Assembly: GCA_943326655.2 (NCBI GenBank)
Contig: CALPUC020000003.1
Coordinates: 1 to 17,840, forward strand
DNA: 17,840 nucleotides
Direction: 5' to 3'
Origin: Rhodoluna limnophila
GTDB lineage: Bacteria > Actinomycetota > Actinomycetes > Actinomycetales > Microbacteriaceae
The number at the start of each line of letters is the position of its first letter. Positions within the stretch are counted from its first letter, which is position 1. The notes beneath the pieces were generated by a model. It searched no databases, was not told the origin of the DNA, and saw nothing but the letters and a program-made list of their open reading frames with translations. The position numbers and the translations under genes are program-made. Shown piece after piece: positions 6,887 through 13,352 of this stretch.

Positions 6887-7576
6887 ATGCCCAAAGCAAT
6901 AATCGCCTTCGTACTCTCGATGGCACTGATCTTCCCAGGTTTCCAAGAACCATCTGGTGCCTATGCGGCCGGGTGCTCAGTTGCCGGGGGTCAATCGGGT
7001 CGTTTGAAGCATTCTGGCCAAGTGACCCATTTACAAGCAAAAGTATGCGGTAAAGAAATTTGGCGATTGATCGGGAAGCCAAAAAAGCCCGCTAAACCAA
7101 TAGTAAAAAGCAAACCTCAGAAGCCCATTCGGTGGAAGAACGAATTTTCGGTAATTCCAGATCGCCCCAAAATCGGTTCCTCAAAAACCGAAAATATCAC
7201 CCCGAACGAAGAAATAAACCTGACCGCCTTGGCCGTGCGTCACGTCAGGAATCGGATGTTGCTTTGGTATCCCGCTCAGGTAAGTTTCAGGCCGGTAAAG
7301 TCTCGCTGGACTTTTTCGGATGGAGAAGATGCCGAGGGCGATTCGATTAGTCGGAGTTGGAGCGCAACTGGAAGTTATCAGGCGCAATTAGCCGTTGACT
7401 ATTCGGTTAGGTATCGAATCCTAGGTCGAACCGGGTGGATCCTTCTTCCGGGAAACGTCACTTCAAGAAGTGCCCCAATGAACCTAGTGGTTTCCAAGAG
7501 CTCAACGCAAACGGGAGGAAAGGTGGTTTTGGTGCACTGGAACTGTTTTCAAAAGCCAGATTCACCGAGTTGCTAA
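6887..7576 (+). CDS. Secreted protein of unknown function with PKD-like domain
   Basis: I do not recognise a named family. The 229-residue product has a clear signal peptide: a short basic start, the hydrophobic core IIAFVLSMALIF, and a likely cleavage after AYA (about residue 27). A lysine- and proline-rich stretch follows (about 65-83). A region at about 128-192 looks like a PKD-type beta-sandwich: WTFSDG, then a tryptophan, then TGSYQAQLAVDYSVRYR, then GWILLPG. Four cysteines (C30, C54, C220, C229) could form two disulfides after export. C30 follows the predicted cleavage site by two or three residues, but the LxxC pattern of a lipobox is not evident, so it is probably not a lipoprotein. 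Similar proteins of this build occur in Microbacteriaceae. It has its own promoter, and the htrA-like gene that follows has a separate one, so the two need not be functionally linked. Confidence 0.75.
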   Translation: MPKAIIAFVLSMALIFPGFQEPSGAYAAGCSVAGGQSGRLKHSGQVTHLQAKVCGKEIWRLIGKPKKPAKPIVKSKPQKPIRWKNEFSVIPDRPKIGSSKTENITPNEEINLTALAVRHVRNRMLLWYPAQVSFRPVKSRWTFSDGEDAEGDSISRSWSATGSYQAQLAVDYSVRYRILGRTGWILLPGNVTSRSAPMNLVVSKSSTQTGGKVVLVHWNCFQKPDSPSC

Positions 7577-7604
7577 ATCTCAGGCACCTTTCAGGTTCTG
7601 TTCC

Positions 7605-7610
7605 TAAACT
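7605..7610 (+). promoter_or_regulatory. -10 element of the htrA-like gene (leaderless)
   Basis: TAAACT ends six bases before the ATG at 7617, and no Shine-Dalgarno sequence is present. The hexamer is identical to that of the tRNA-fMet promoter. This predicts a leaderless transcript starting at the ATG. Confidence 0.45.
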
Positions 7611-7616
7611 TGAAAC

Positions 7617-8819
7617 ATGTCTGATGAACAGAATCGCCAGTTTTTCTTTGATCGCCCAGTCGAACAACTCGTTGTCGTTGCCAAGCCCGTAAAAGCCAGA
7701 AAACCTCTTTCGGCCCGTGGGGGAATCTTAATCGGCGCTTTGGTAGGTTCGCTTCTCGGCGGTTCTATTGGCGTCGGCGGCTACTATCTTGGAACGTCAC
7801 CAACCCCCGTAATCGTGAACAACACCGATCAGGTCAACTGGGTAAGCGCTGCGTCCCTTACAGCACTGCCAAGCGTGGTCACTATTAACGTCGAGTCGAC
7901 CGCTTCTGGCGGCTCTGGATCCGGAGTATTTCTTTCAGCCGACGGTTACATCCTTACCAATGCTCACGTGGTTACTCTCGATGGCAAGGCGGGTGAGCCT
8001 ACCGTGGAAGTTCAAACCTTCGACAAGCGCACCTACAGCGCCAAGATTGTCGGTCGTGACCCGTTGAACGATTTGGCTGTAATCAAAATTGACGCCCCGA
8101 TCAGCTTCACTCCGATGAAGTTTGCAGACTCCGACGCAATCAATGTCGGTGACCCGGTAGTAGCAATTGGAGCACCGCTTGGCCTTTCCGCATCCGTCAC
8201 TGCGGGTGTTGTTTCGGCTCTCAACAGAACCATTCGAGTTGCCAATTCTTCGGTACCGGACGAAAACGGCAGTGGCTTGCAGCTTTGGAACGGTTCCGGC
8301 ACGGCTCCAGTCAGTCTTCGAGTGATCCAAACCGACGCCGCCATCAACCCCGGTAACTCAGGTGGCGCACTCGTAAACTCCAAGGGCGAGTTGATTGGCA
8401 TCAACGTTGCCATCGCATCGACCGGTTCCTCAGGTTCAGGTCAGAGTGGCAACATCGGGGTAGGTTTTTCTATCCCGTCTAATGTGGCTCATCGAGTGGC
8501 AGACGAAATCATCAAAACCGGGAAAGCCAGTCATGCGCTTTTGGGTGCGATGGTTTCTGATCAACCGTTCAACGCCAAATCCAGTTCATCTTTCTCAATC
8601 GGAGCCTTGATTCGTGAGGTAACCGCTGGCGGCCCAGCGGAGAAAGCTGGTCTGAAGGCCGGCGACCTCGTGACCAAGTTCAACGGCCAGGCCATTCTCG
8701 ATGCCGGCGAATTAACATCTGCGGTTCGATGGGAACCGGCCGAGGCAACGGCAACGATTGAGTTTGTTCGTGACGGCAAAACGCAGACCATGACACTCAC
8801 GCTTGGCACTCTGAAATAA
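7617..8819 (+). CDS. HtrA/DegP-type membrane-anchored serine protease with PDZ domain
   Basis: This is a 400-residue S1C protease for envelope protein quality control. The N-terminus (1-33) is cytoplasmic and basic near the membrane, one glycine-rich membrane segment spans about 36-58, and the protease domain faces outward. The catalytic triad is visible: H117 in TNAHVV, D152 in NDLAVIKI, and S248 in GNSGGAL, with the oxyanion loop intact. A PDZ domain occupies about 305-398, with AGLKAGDLVTKFNG as its core. The length fits actinobacterial HtrA/PepD-like proteases. The loop between the catalytic Asp and Ser carries a Ser/Gly-rich insertion (about 208-232), as often seen in this group. The ATG at 7617 is supported by the -10 element six bases upstream. 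The DUF3039 gene begins 7 bp downstream and may share its transcript. Confidence 0.92.
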   Translation: MSDEQNRQFFFDRPVEQLVVVAKPVKARKPLSARGGILIGALVGSLLGGSIGVGGYYLGTSPTPVIVNNTDQVNWVSAASLTALPSVVTINVESTASGGSGSGVFLSADGYILTNAHVVTLDGKAGEPTVEVQTFDKRTYSAKIVGRDPLNDLAVIKIDAPISFTPMKFADSDAINVGDPVVAIGAPLGLSASVTAGVVSALNRTIRVANSSVPDENGSGLQLWNGSGTAPVSLRVIQTDAAINPGNSGGALVNSKGELIGINVAIASTGSSGSGQSGNIGVGFSIPSNVAHRVADEIIKTGKASHALLGAMVSDQPFNAKSSSSFSIGALIREVTAGGPAEKAGLKAGDLVTKFNGQAILDAGELTSAVRWEPAEATATIEFVRDGKTQTMTLTLGTLK

Positions 8820-8826
8820 TTTAGGA

Positions 8827-9108
8827 ATGACTAGTCAGGAAACTCTTCCAAATCCGTCCAGCGAGGTCGTAGTTGAGGAAGAAACAAAACACCTTGAACC
8901 CGGTGACCACGAGCGCTATTCGCATTATGTTCGAAAAGAGAAAATCGTTGAATCTGCGGTTTTGGGAACTCCGGTTCACGCGCTGTGCGGCAAAGTCTGG
9001 GTGCCCGGACGAGATCCTGAGAAGTTTCCCATTTGTCCGATTTGCAAGGAAATCTACGAGGGTTTCAGGCCAGAAGATCCAAAGAGCTCTGGCGAAGACA
9101 AGCCCTAG
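8827..9108 (+). CDS. DUF3039 family small zinc-ribbon-like protein
   Basis: This 93-residue acidic protein matches the actinobacterial DUF3039 family, whose function is unknown. The conserved core is visible: a DHERYSHYVRKEKI segment (27-40), then ALCGKVWVPGRDP (52-64), then PICPICKEIYEG (68-79). C54, C70 and C73 (with a histidine nearby) could bind a metal ion. No export signal is present, so it is probably cytoplasmic. The ATG at 8827 has AGGA directly against it, too close for a normal Shine-Dalgarno. It may be read by coupling to htrA or from a -10-like TAATTT that overlaps the htrA stop. The stop codon shares the palindrome CTAG with the stop of the convergent pncB gene. In my recollection DUF3039 lies next to pncB in many actinobacteria. 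Confidence 0.88.
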   Translation: MTSQETLPNPSSEVVVEEETKHLEPGDHERYSHYVRKEKIVESAVLGTPVHALCGKVWVPGRDPEKFPICPICKEIYEGFRPEDPKSSGEDKP

Positions 9109-10403
9109 ATGAACTCGGTTTGAAGTGCGGCATCTCCGCGCTGCAACCGGTGAGCCTGTGCTGGCAGTTCTCTAATCGCCTGATCATGCACCAGTCGAGC
9201 CTTCGATACGGCTTCCGACCCGATAAAGCTCTCGTCCACGATTCCTTCGCTGATCAGGGGAACTTGCAGTTCTCGAGTGTTTGATCTAACTGCAATCTCA
9301 TGTCCTGCCGCCAGAAGTTCTCTGGTGGCTTTTCCATTTTCGATTTGTCTCAGTGCCTGTTTGCGGCCACCCATGTTTGTTTTATTGGTGGATCGCTTAG
9401 ATACACTCACCCAGTTGTCTGCTTCGTCCTGGTGTGCAACGAGTTTGTAAACGAAGCCTGCAGTCGGAACTCCAGAGCCGGTAACAACAGAGGTGCCCAC
9501 GCCGTAGTTATCGACAGGCGCGGCGGCAAGGGCGGCAATAGCAAACTCATCAAGGTCGTTGGTAACAGTGATCTTCGTCTCGGTGGCGCCGAGGCTGTCT
9601 AAAAGCTCTCGCACTCTTGCCACCTCAACTCCTAAATCGCCCGAGTCGATGCGAACCGCTCCAAGTTTTGGCCCTGCGATTTCAATTGCTTTGCGCACGC
9701 CTTCGTCGGTGTTGTAGGTGTCGACGAGCAGGGTGGTTCCAGTGCCAAAGGTTTTAACCTGAGCGCGAAAGGCGTCCTCCTCGTTGTTGTGTAACAGCGT
9801 GAAGGCGTGAGCCGCGGTTCCCATCGTGGGAATTCCCCAACTCCTGCCCGCCTCCAGATTCGATGTTGCGTCGAAGCCGGCGATGTATGCAGCTCGAGCT
9901 GCCGCAACCGCAGCCTGCTCGTTGGTTCGTCGCCCTCCCATTTCGGCGAGGTAGCGATTTCCGGCAGCCGAACGCATTCTTGATGCTGCCGAGGCCACCG
10001 CACTGTCGTAATTCATGATGGAAAGAATTAGGGTTTCCAGCAAAACGCCCTGCTCGAAGGGAGCTTCGACCATGATTACCGGAGAGTAGGCGAAATAGGC
10101 TTCACCCTCACGGTAGCCCCACACATTGCCCGTGAACTTGAAGTTAGAAAGAAAATCGAGAGTATCGGAATCCACAACTTTGGTGTCTTTCAGCCAAGTC
10201 AACTCGTTTTCGGTGAATCGAAATTTTTGTAACTCTTCCAGTAATCGGCCGGTTCCTGCAACAACGCCATAACGGCGACCCGATGGTAGTTGGCGGCTGA
10301 AAGTTTCAAAAACGCAATGTCTGGAACCTAGGCCAGACGCGCGGGCAGCCTGAACCATGGTCAGTTCATATCGGTCGGTAAGTAGCGCTGTAGATTTCTG
10401 CAC
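9105..10403 (-). CDS. pncB: Nicotinate phosphoribosyltransferase
   Basis: The enzyme converts nicotinate and PRPP into nicotinate mononucleotide, the entry step of NAD salvage (Preiss-Handler pathway), in the cytoplasm. The 432-residue protein matches the family in length. Typical segments are ALLTDRYELTMVQAA near the start, MGGRRTNEQAAVAAARAAYIAGF (about 155-177), the phospho-accepting histidine region MGTAAHAF (H199), and the nucleotide-binding RIDSGDLGVEV further on. The start is GTG at 10403. No Shine-Dalgarno is visible, but a -10-like TAGGCT ends six bases upstream, so the transcript is probably leaderless. The gene is divergent from murI (48 bp between starts) and convergent with the DUF3039 gene, with the stop codons sharing CTAG. 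No regulator of NAD salvage (for example NrtR) is visible nearby. Confidence 0.95.
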   Translation of the reverse strand: MQKSTALLTDRYELTMVQAARASGLGSRHCVFETFSRQLPSGRRYGVVAGTGRLLEELQKFRFTENELTWLKDTKVVDSDTLDFLSNFKFTGNVWGYREGEAYFAYSPVIMVEAPFEQGVLLETLILSIMNYDSAVASAASRMRSAAGNRYLAEMGGRRTNEQAAVAAARAAYIAGFDATSNLEAGRSWGIPTMGTAAHAFTLLHNNEEDAFRAQVKTFGTGTTLLVDTYNTDEGVRKAIEIAGPKLGAVRIDSGDLGVEVARVRELLDSLGATETKITVTNDLDEFAIAALAAAPVDNYGVGTSVVTGSGVPTAGFVYKLVAHQDEADNWVSVSKRSTNKTNMGGRKQALRQIENGKATRELLAAGHEIAVRSNTRELQVPLISEGIVDESFIGSEAVSKARLVHDQAIRELPAQAHRLQRGDAALQTEFI

Positions 10404-10409
10404 CTAACC

Positions 10410-10415
10410 AGCCTA
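10410..10415 (-). promoter_or_regulatory. -10 element of pncB (leaderless)
   Basis: On the minus strand TAGGCT ends six bases before the GTG start of pncB. The stretch TAGGCTGGTT closely resembles TAGGCTGGTA in front of the Lon-like protease gene, which also has a GTG start. The repeated sequence and spacing support a real promoter. Confidence 0.45.
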
Positions 10416-10438
10416 CTCACTAGCGCTGTCGCGATAAC

Positions 10439-10444
10439 TAGACT
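10439..10444 (+). promoter_or_regulatory. -10 element of murI operon (leaderless)
   Basis: TAGACT ends seven bases before the GTG start of murI. No Shine-Dalgarno sequence lies between them. It points away from the pncB -10 element, and the two are 23 bp apart, so the two promoters share one small regulatory region. Confidence 0.42.
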
Positions 10445-10451
10445 TGTTGCT

Positions 10452-11252
10452 GTGAACGATGCTCCGATTGGTATTTTCGACTCTGGTGTTGGCGGTTTGA
10501 CCGTTGCCAGGGCCATCATCGACCAATTGCCGAACGAGTCGATCATCTACGTGGGCGATACCGCAAACTCTCCTTACGGCCCAAAGAGCATCGAAGAGGT
10601 TCGTCGCCTCGCGCTTGAAGTTATGGATCGCCTGGTTGACGAGGGTGTAAAACTTCTAGTGATTGCCTGTAACTCGGCGTCTGCTGCAGTGCTCAGAGAT
10701 GCTCGCCAGAGATACACCGAGGGTAGAGGTATTCCGGTAGTTGAGGTAATTCAGCCCGCTGTTCGCAGGGCCGTGGCCTCGACTAGGAACAACTTGGTTG
10801 GGGTTATTGGAACACAGGCCACCGTTTCTTCCAGAGCCTACGAGGACGCCTTTGCGGCGGCCGTCGAAATCAAAATCACCTCTTCAGCGTGCCCAAAATT
10901 TGTAGATTTTGTAGAGCGCGGAATCACCTCCGGCCCTGAGCTGATGAAAGTTGCCGAGGAGTACCTAGCGCCGGTTCGAGAAGCCGGGGTAGACACGCTA
11001 GTGCTCGGCTGCACCCACTACCCTTTGCTCACCGGAGCAATTAGCTACGTCATGGGAGATGGCGTGACACTGGTTTCAAGTGCCGAGGAAACCGCGAAAG
11101 ATGTCTACCGAGTTTTAAACTCGAGTCACCTTCTTCGGAATTCTGTTGAACCACCTAGTTATCGTTTCCAGGCAACCGGTGAAACGAAGTCTTTTGAAAA
11201 ATTAGCTCGACGCTTCCTCGGTCCCGAGGTTGTCTCCGTCGAGACTTTATAG
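10452..11252 (+). CDS. murI: Glutamate racemase
   Basis: The enzyme makes D-glutamate for peptidoglycan from L-glutamate by a cofactor-free two-base mechanism in the cytoplasm. The 266-residue length is standard. Family motifs are all present: IGIFDSGVGGLTVAR at the start, YVGDTANSPYG (33-43), the first catalytic cysteine in IACNSA (C73), and the second in LGCTHYPLL (C187). The start is GTG at 10452, consistent with the -10 element seven bases upstream and with a family-typical short N-terminus. It is first in a murI-rph-rdgB operon; the order resembles that of other actinobacteria, but without the metallo-hydrolase gene that lies between murI and rph in M. tuberculosis, as I recall it. Confidence 0.96.
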   Translation: MNDAPIGIFDSGVGGLTVARAIIDQLPNESIIYVGDTANSPYGPKSIEEVRRLALEVMDRLVDEGVKLLVIACNSASAAVLRDARQRYTEGRGIPVVEVIQPAVRRAVASTRNNLVGVIGTQATVSSRAYEDAFAAAVEIKITSSACPKFVDFVERGITSGPELMKVAEEYLAPVREAGVDTLVLGCTHYPLLTGAISYVMGDGVTLVSSAEETAKDVYRVLNSSHLLRNSVEPPSYRFQATGETKSFEKLARRFLGPEVVSVETL

Positions 11253-11260
11253 GAGAAAAA

Positions 11261-11989
11261 ATGGGCAACCGAGCCGACGGTCGAAACAATGACGACCTAA
11301 GAGAAGTAACCGTTCATCGCGGTTGGAGCGATCACGCCGAAGGTAGCGCGCTGATTACCTTTGGTGGCACAAAAGTGCTCTGCACCGCCTCCTTCACCGC
11401 CGGAGTTCCGAGATGGAAGGTTGGCAAGGGTGAAGGTTGGGTTACCGCTGAGTATTCAATGCTTCCCCGTGCCACCCACAGCCGCTCCGATCGTGAAGCC
11501 GTTAAGGGGAAAATCGGGGGACGAACTCACGAGATCTCTCGCCTCATCGGCCGTAGCCTCAGAGCCATCGTAGATGTGAAAGCGTTGGGGGAGAACACGA
11601 TTGTCATCGACTGCGACGTTTTGCAGGCAGATGGAGGAACTCGAACGGCAAGCATCACGGGCGCCTACATTGCCCTGGTCGACGCCATTAACTGGGGTAA
11701 AAAGCACGGCCACATTCCTGCCAAATCGAATCCGCTAACCGACAGCGTCGCGGCAATTTCGGTTGGAATCATCGACGGAACGCCACAGCTTGACCTGGCT
11801 TATGTGGAAGATGTTCGAGCCGAAACCGACATGAACGTAGTTGTTACCGGCAGCGGCAAGTTCGTTGAAGTTCAGGGAACCGCCGAAGGAGTTCCTTTCG
11901 ACCGTGATGAACTCAATCTTCTGCTCGATTTGGCTCTAAAGGGCTGCGCCGACCTAACCAAGATTCAGGTCGAGGCTCTAGCCAAGTGA
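11261..11989 (+). CDS. rph: Ribonuclease PH
   Basis: RNase PH is a phosphate-dependent 3'-5' exoribonuclease that trims the 3' ends of tRNA precursors. Both tRNAs in this window lack an encoded CCA, so 3' trimming followed by CCA addition is needed in this cell. The 242-residue protein has the expected start (RADGRNNDDLREV), the GGRTHEISRLIGRSLRAIVD block (86-105), and the phosphate-binding region GGTRTASITGAY (125-136). The ATG at 11261 is preceded at good spacing by a clear Shine-Dalgarno sequence, AGGAG, just after the murI stop (8 bp between genes). It overlaps rdgB by four bases. The family call is secure. Confidence 0.96.
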   Translation: MGNRADGRNNDDLREVTVHRGWSDHAEGSALITFGGTKVLCTASFTAGVPRWKVGKGEGWVTAEYSMLPRATHSRSDREAVKGKIGGRTHEISRLIGRSLRAIVDVKALGENTIVIDCDVLQADGGTRTASITGAYIALVDAINWGKKHGHIPAKSNPLTDSVAAISVGIIDGTPQLDLAYVEDVRAETDMNVVVTGSGKFVEVQGTAEGVPFDRDELNLLLDLALKGCADLTKIQVEALAK

Positions 11990-12558
11990 AGCTAGTTCTA
12001 GCCACTCACAATCAGGGGAAACTTGCAGAGTTGCGAGCAATTTTGGAACCCGCGGTTCCAAATCTTGAGTTGATTGGCTACGACGGGCCCGAGCCGGTTG
12101 AAGACGGAACCAGCTATCTTGAAAACGCACTGATCAAGGCCAGAGCGGCAGCAAAACACACCGGGCTGCCGGCAATCGCCGACGACTCCGGTGTGGCGGT
12201 TGAAATTCTGGGAGGATCACCGGGCATTTTCTCGGCTCACTGGGCCGGTGGTCGCGATAACGCGGCCAATCGTCGGTTGCTCTTGTCTCAACTTGAAGAT
12301 GTCAAAGATGATAATCGTGCAGCTGCTTTTATTTGCACCATCGCCCTCGTCGATGGCGAAGACGAAATCTCGTTCACGGGTTTTTGGAATGGATCCATCG
12401 CCAGGTCTGAAGCCGGCGAGTTCGGCCACGGTTACGACTCGGTTTTCATTCCCAATGGGTTTGATGTTACCGCTGCGCAGTTGGAGCCAGAAGTAAAGAA
12501 CGCGCTGAGCCACCGAGCCGAAGCTGTGGCTTCGCTAATCGCGTTTCTCAGGGCCTAG
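11986..12558 (+). CDS. rdgB: RdgB/HAM1-type non-canonical purine NTP pyrophosphatase
   Basis: The enzyme hydrolyses dITP, ITP and XTP to monophosphates and keeps deaminated purines out of nucleic acids. The 190-residue protein has the substrate-binding THNQGK (7-12), the catalytic ADDSGVAVEILGGSPGIFSAHWAG block (65-88), the GYDSVFIP stretch (149-156), and the closing SHRAEAV (175-181). The start is GTG at 11986, overlapping the rph stop as GTGA, so translation is probably coupled. The stop codon shares CTAG with the stop of the convergent dedA-like gene. No hairpin terminator is seen between them. Confidence 0.96.
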   Translation: MKLVLATHNQGKLAELRAILEPAVPNLELIGYDGPEPVEDGTSYLENALIKARAAAKHTGLPAIADDSGVAVEILGGSPGIFSAHWAGGRDNAANRRLLLSQLEDVKDDNRAAAFICTIALVDGEDEISFTGFWNGSIARSEAGEFGHGYDSVFIPNGFDVTAAQLEPEVKNALSHRAEAVASLIAFLRA

Positions 12559-13196
12559 TTTTCCCGTTTGCCTTTTTTGTTTTCTCGGTAGGCTTTGAGG
12601 ATTTCAAGGGCGATTGGGATAAAGGAAATAACCACAAACAAGATGAGGACGATTTCCAGGTTTTCCTGAACCCAAGGAACTTGACCGAAGGTGGCCCCCA
12701 GAAGAGTCACGCCCACCGCCCAAAGCGAAATACCGATCAAATTGTAAATCGTGTACTTTCGCCACGAGAGTTTCGCGACTCCCGCTGAAACTGGAATGAA
12801 GGTTCTCATGATCGGCACGAAGTGTGCCAGGACTACTGCACGCGAGCCGTACTTCTCAAAGAAGGTATGAGCCAATTCAACGTTTCTTGGATTGAATAGC
12901 CTCGACTTTGGCCTATTGAAAACGGCCGGGCCCAGTTTGCGGCCGATCCAGTAACCGGTTTGATCTCCCGCAAAAGCGCTTATGGCGAGCAGGGTGACCG
13001 CTAGCCAGAGTGGAACGTCGATTTGACCCGTGGCGATGAACAGGCCGAGCGCGAAGAGCAGAGAGTCGCCGGGTAGGAAGAAACCGAATAGGAGTCCGGT
13101 TTCGGCGAAGATGATGAAACAGGAAACCGCGAAAAACAGGGTTCCGAATGTTTCCAAGAGGAACTCTGGGTTTAGGAAGTGCAATAGTTCAGACAT
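12555..13196 (-). CDS. DedA/SNARE-associated (VTT) family membrane protein
   Basis: DedA proteins are polytopic inner-membrane proteins, several of which are implicated in moving lipid carriers or phospholipids across the membrane. The 213-residue length is normal. The family signatures are visible: FAETGLLFGFFLPGDSLLF (30-48), the GYWIGRKLGP stretch (about 82-91), and RAVVLAHFVPIMRTFIPVSAG (about 118-138) with the conserved arginines and prolines. Hydrophobic segments lie at about 15-40, 45-78, 130-155 and 168-200, and the C-terminus is short and basic (KAYRENKKGKREN). The ATG at 13196 is two bases after the discriminator base of tRNA-Arg on the same strand, leaving no room for a ribosome binding site or a separate promoter. 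The mRNA probably arises by cleavage from the tRNA precursor, or translation starts leaderless. The start fits family N-termini as I know them. Confidence 0.9.
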   Translation of the reverse strand: MSELLHFLNPEFLLETFGTLFFAVSCFIIFAETGLLFGFFLPGDSLLFALGLFIATGQIDVPLWLAVTLLAISAFAGDQTGYWIGRKLGPAVFNRPKSRLFNPRNVELAHTFFEKYGSRAVVLAHFVPIMRTFIPVSAGVAKLSWRKYTIYNLIGISLWAVGVTLLGATFGQVPWVQENLEIVLILFVVISFIPIALEILKAYRENKKGKREN

Positions 13197-13197
13197 G

Positions 13198-13269
13198 TGC
13201 CCCTAGCAGGACTCGAACCTGCGCTTTCGCCTTCGGAGGGCAACGCTCTATCCCCTGAGCTATAGGGGC
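13198..13269 (-). tRNA. tRNA-Arg (anticodon CCG)
   Basis: The minus strand folds into a complete cloverleaf: acceptor GCCCCTA/TAGGGGC, D arm GCTC...GAGC, anticodon stem TTGCC/GGCGA around loop CTCCGAA, and T arm GCAGG-TTCGAGT-CCTGC. The anticodon CCG reads CGG arginine codons. The discriminator base is A at 13198, and CCA is not encoded. The mature length is 72 bases, with a four-base variable loop. The gene ends two bases before the dedA start and is divergent from argS, whose product charges this tRNA. Confidence 0.95.
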
Positions 13270-13283
13270 TTGGGGGTGCTTCC

Positions 13284-13289
13284 AGACTA
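13284..13289 (-). promoter_or_regulatory. -10 element for tRNA-Arg and dedA
   Basis: On the minus strand TAGTCT ends 14 bases before the first base of tRNA-Arg, which would give a short 5' leader for RNase P to remove. No good -35 is visible. As there is no gap between the tRNA and the dedA-like gene, this would be the nearest promoter for both. Confidence 0.35.
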
Positions 13290-13307
13290 CCAGTTGAGTG
13301 GCTTTGG

Positions 13308-13313
13308 TATGAT
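13308..13313 (+). promoter_or_regulatory. -10 element of the argS-lysA-hom-thrC operon
   Basis: TATGAT is the closest match to the classic -10 consensus among the promoter candidates in this window. It predicts a start near 13320 and a leader of about 33 bases containing AAGG eight bases before the GTG of argS. No good -35 lies at 16-18 bp. I see no tRNA-like leader, attenuator or riboswitch in the short leader. Confidence 0.42.
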
Positions 13314-13352
13314 TGAACGATTCCCCGTTTGCTAAAAAGACAAGGCTAAATC

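Noticed and set aside
9033..9284. A plus-strand frame crossing the DUF3039/pncB junction
   Set aside because: It overlaps the ends of two well-supported genes and has no family features or ribosome binding site.
13198..13269. tRNA-Arg as an integration (att) site
   Set aside because: No integrase gene and no noticed direct repeat of the tRNA 3' end in the window. The flanking genes are ordinary chromosomal genes.
13314..13352. A riboswitch or attenuator in the argS operon leader
   Set aside because: The predicted leader is only about 33 bases, with no stable hairpin, T-run or leader peptide visible.
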